A DNA stretch of 5,808 nucleotides. Origin: an uncultured Streptococcus sp. (GTDB lineage: Bacteria > Bacillota > Bacilli > Lactobacillales > Streptococcaceae). Location: positions 1 through 5,808 of the forward strand of contig CABPWC010000094.1 of assembly GCA_902461025.1 (NCBI GenBank), given 5' to 3'. Numbering within the stretch: position 1 is the stretch's first letter; every line of letters starts with the position of its first letter. Shown here piece after piece: positions 5,552-5,808 of this stretch. The notes beneath the pieces are model-generated. The model saw only the letters and a program-made list of their open reading frames with translations. It did not search any database and was not told where the DNA came from. Made by a program: the position numbers and the translations under genes.

Positions 5552-5808
5552 ATGGCAAACAAACAAGATTTGATCGCTAAAGTAGCAGAAGCTACAGAAT
5601 TGACTAAGAAAGATTCAGCAGCAGCAGTTGACGCTGTATTCGCAGCTGTAACCGAATTCCTTTCAGCTGGTGAAAAAGTTCAATTGATCGGTTTTGGTAA
5701 CTTCGAAGTTCGTAAACGTGCAGCTCGTAAAGGTCGCAACCCACAAACTGGTAAAGAAATCAAAATCAAAGCTTCTAAAGTTCCAGCATTCAAAGCTGGT
5801 AAAGCTCT
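5552..5808 (+). CDS. hup: HU family DNA-binding protein (3' end outside window)
   Basis: This is the first 85 complete codons of an HU histone-like protein. The usual streptococcal HU is about 91 residues, so only the last few are missing. HU binds DNA without sequence specificity as a homodimer, bends it and compacts the nucleoid; it is generally the sole HU in streptococci and is also known as HlpA. The N terminus MANKQDLIAKVAEATELTKK forms the helical dimer body. GFGNFEVRKRAARKGRNPQT (47-66) contains the family signature and the DNA-binding arm, with Pro64 as the intercalating proline. KEIKIKASKVPAFKAGKAL returns to the body. The reading frame is open to the edge and shows the uniform codon use (AAA, GCT, GGT, CGT) of highly expressed genes. 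It has its own strong promoter and ribosome site. No clear terminator separates it from the DegV gene, so some read-through is possible. Confidence 0.96.
   Translation, partial: MANKQDLIAKVAEATELTKKDSAAAVDAVFAAVTEFLSAGEKVQLIGFGNFEVRKRAARKGRNPQTGKEIKIKASKVPAFKAGKA

Noticed and set aside
1..5808. Search by eye for mobile elements, CRISPR arrays, tRNAs, riboswitches, competence (com) boxes and streptococcal BOX/RUP repeats
   Set aside because: None was seen. Genes are tightly packed core genes with matching base composition and no long repeats or broken genes.

Overview
The window looks like ordinary core chromosome of a low-G+C Firmicute. It is most likely a Streptococcus of the mitis/sanguinis/gordonii type. 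The support is the F1 ATP synthase beta/epsilon sequences, the AT-rich intergenic DNA with TGnTATAAT extended -10 promoters, strong GGAGG-type ribosome sites, and the HU protein, which matches the streptococcal HU/HlpA type. This placement rests on recognising the proteins, not on a search, and the species cannot be fixed.

Layout. Positions 1-374 carry the 3' end of atpD and 385-804 the whole of atpC, the last gene of the F1Fo ATP synthase operon. The operon ends in a strong, probably bidirectional terminator (805-845). It faces a convergent minus-strand gene (850-1863) for a seven-bladed beta-propeller lactonase, a 6-phosphogluconolactonase-type protein. A 188-base divergent intergenic region follows (1864-2051), with one extended -10 promoter in each direction. 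Next is a two-gene plus-strand operon: an AI-2E/PerM family membrane protein (2052-3215) and an acidic tetratricopeptide repeat protein (3205-4437). The second gene starts at GTG inside the first and overlaps it by 11 bases. A terminator closes the operon at about 4442-4480. A separate promoter then drives a DegV/FakB-type fatty-acid-binding protein (4608-5444). Last is a strong, unusually structured promoter for the HU nucleoid protein gene, which runs off the right edge (5552 to beyond 5808).

How the genes relate. Most are independent housekeeping units: energy conversion, sugar-acid metabolism, exogenous fatty-acid uptake and chromosome compaction. The one pair that clearly belongs together is the membrane protein and TPR protein, through translational overlap and shared promoter and terminator. 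I see no mobile element, CRISPR array, tRNA, rRNA, toxin-antitoxin pair or phage remnant, and no convincing undescribed system. The most notable non-coding signals are a perfect palindrome filling the spacer of the HU promoter, phased A-tracts just upstream of it, and a small palindrome in the leader of the DegV gene.
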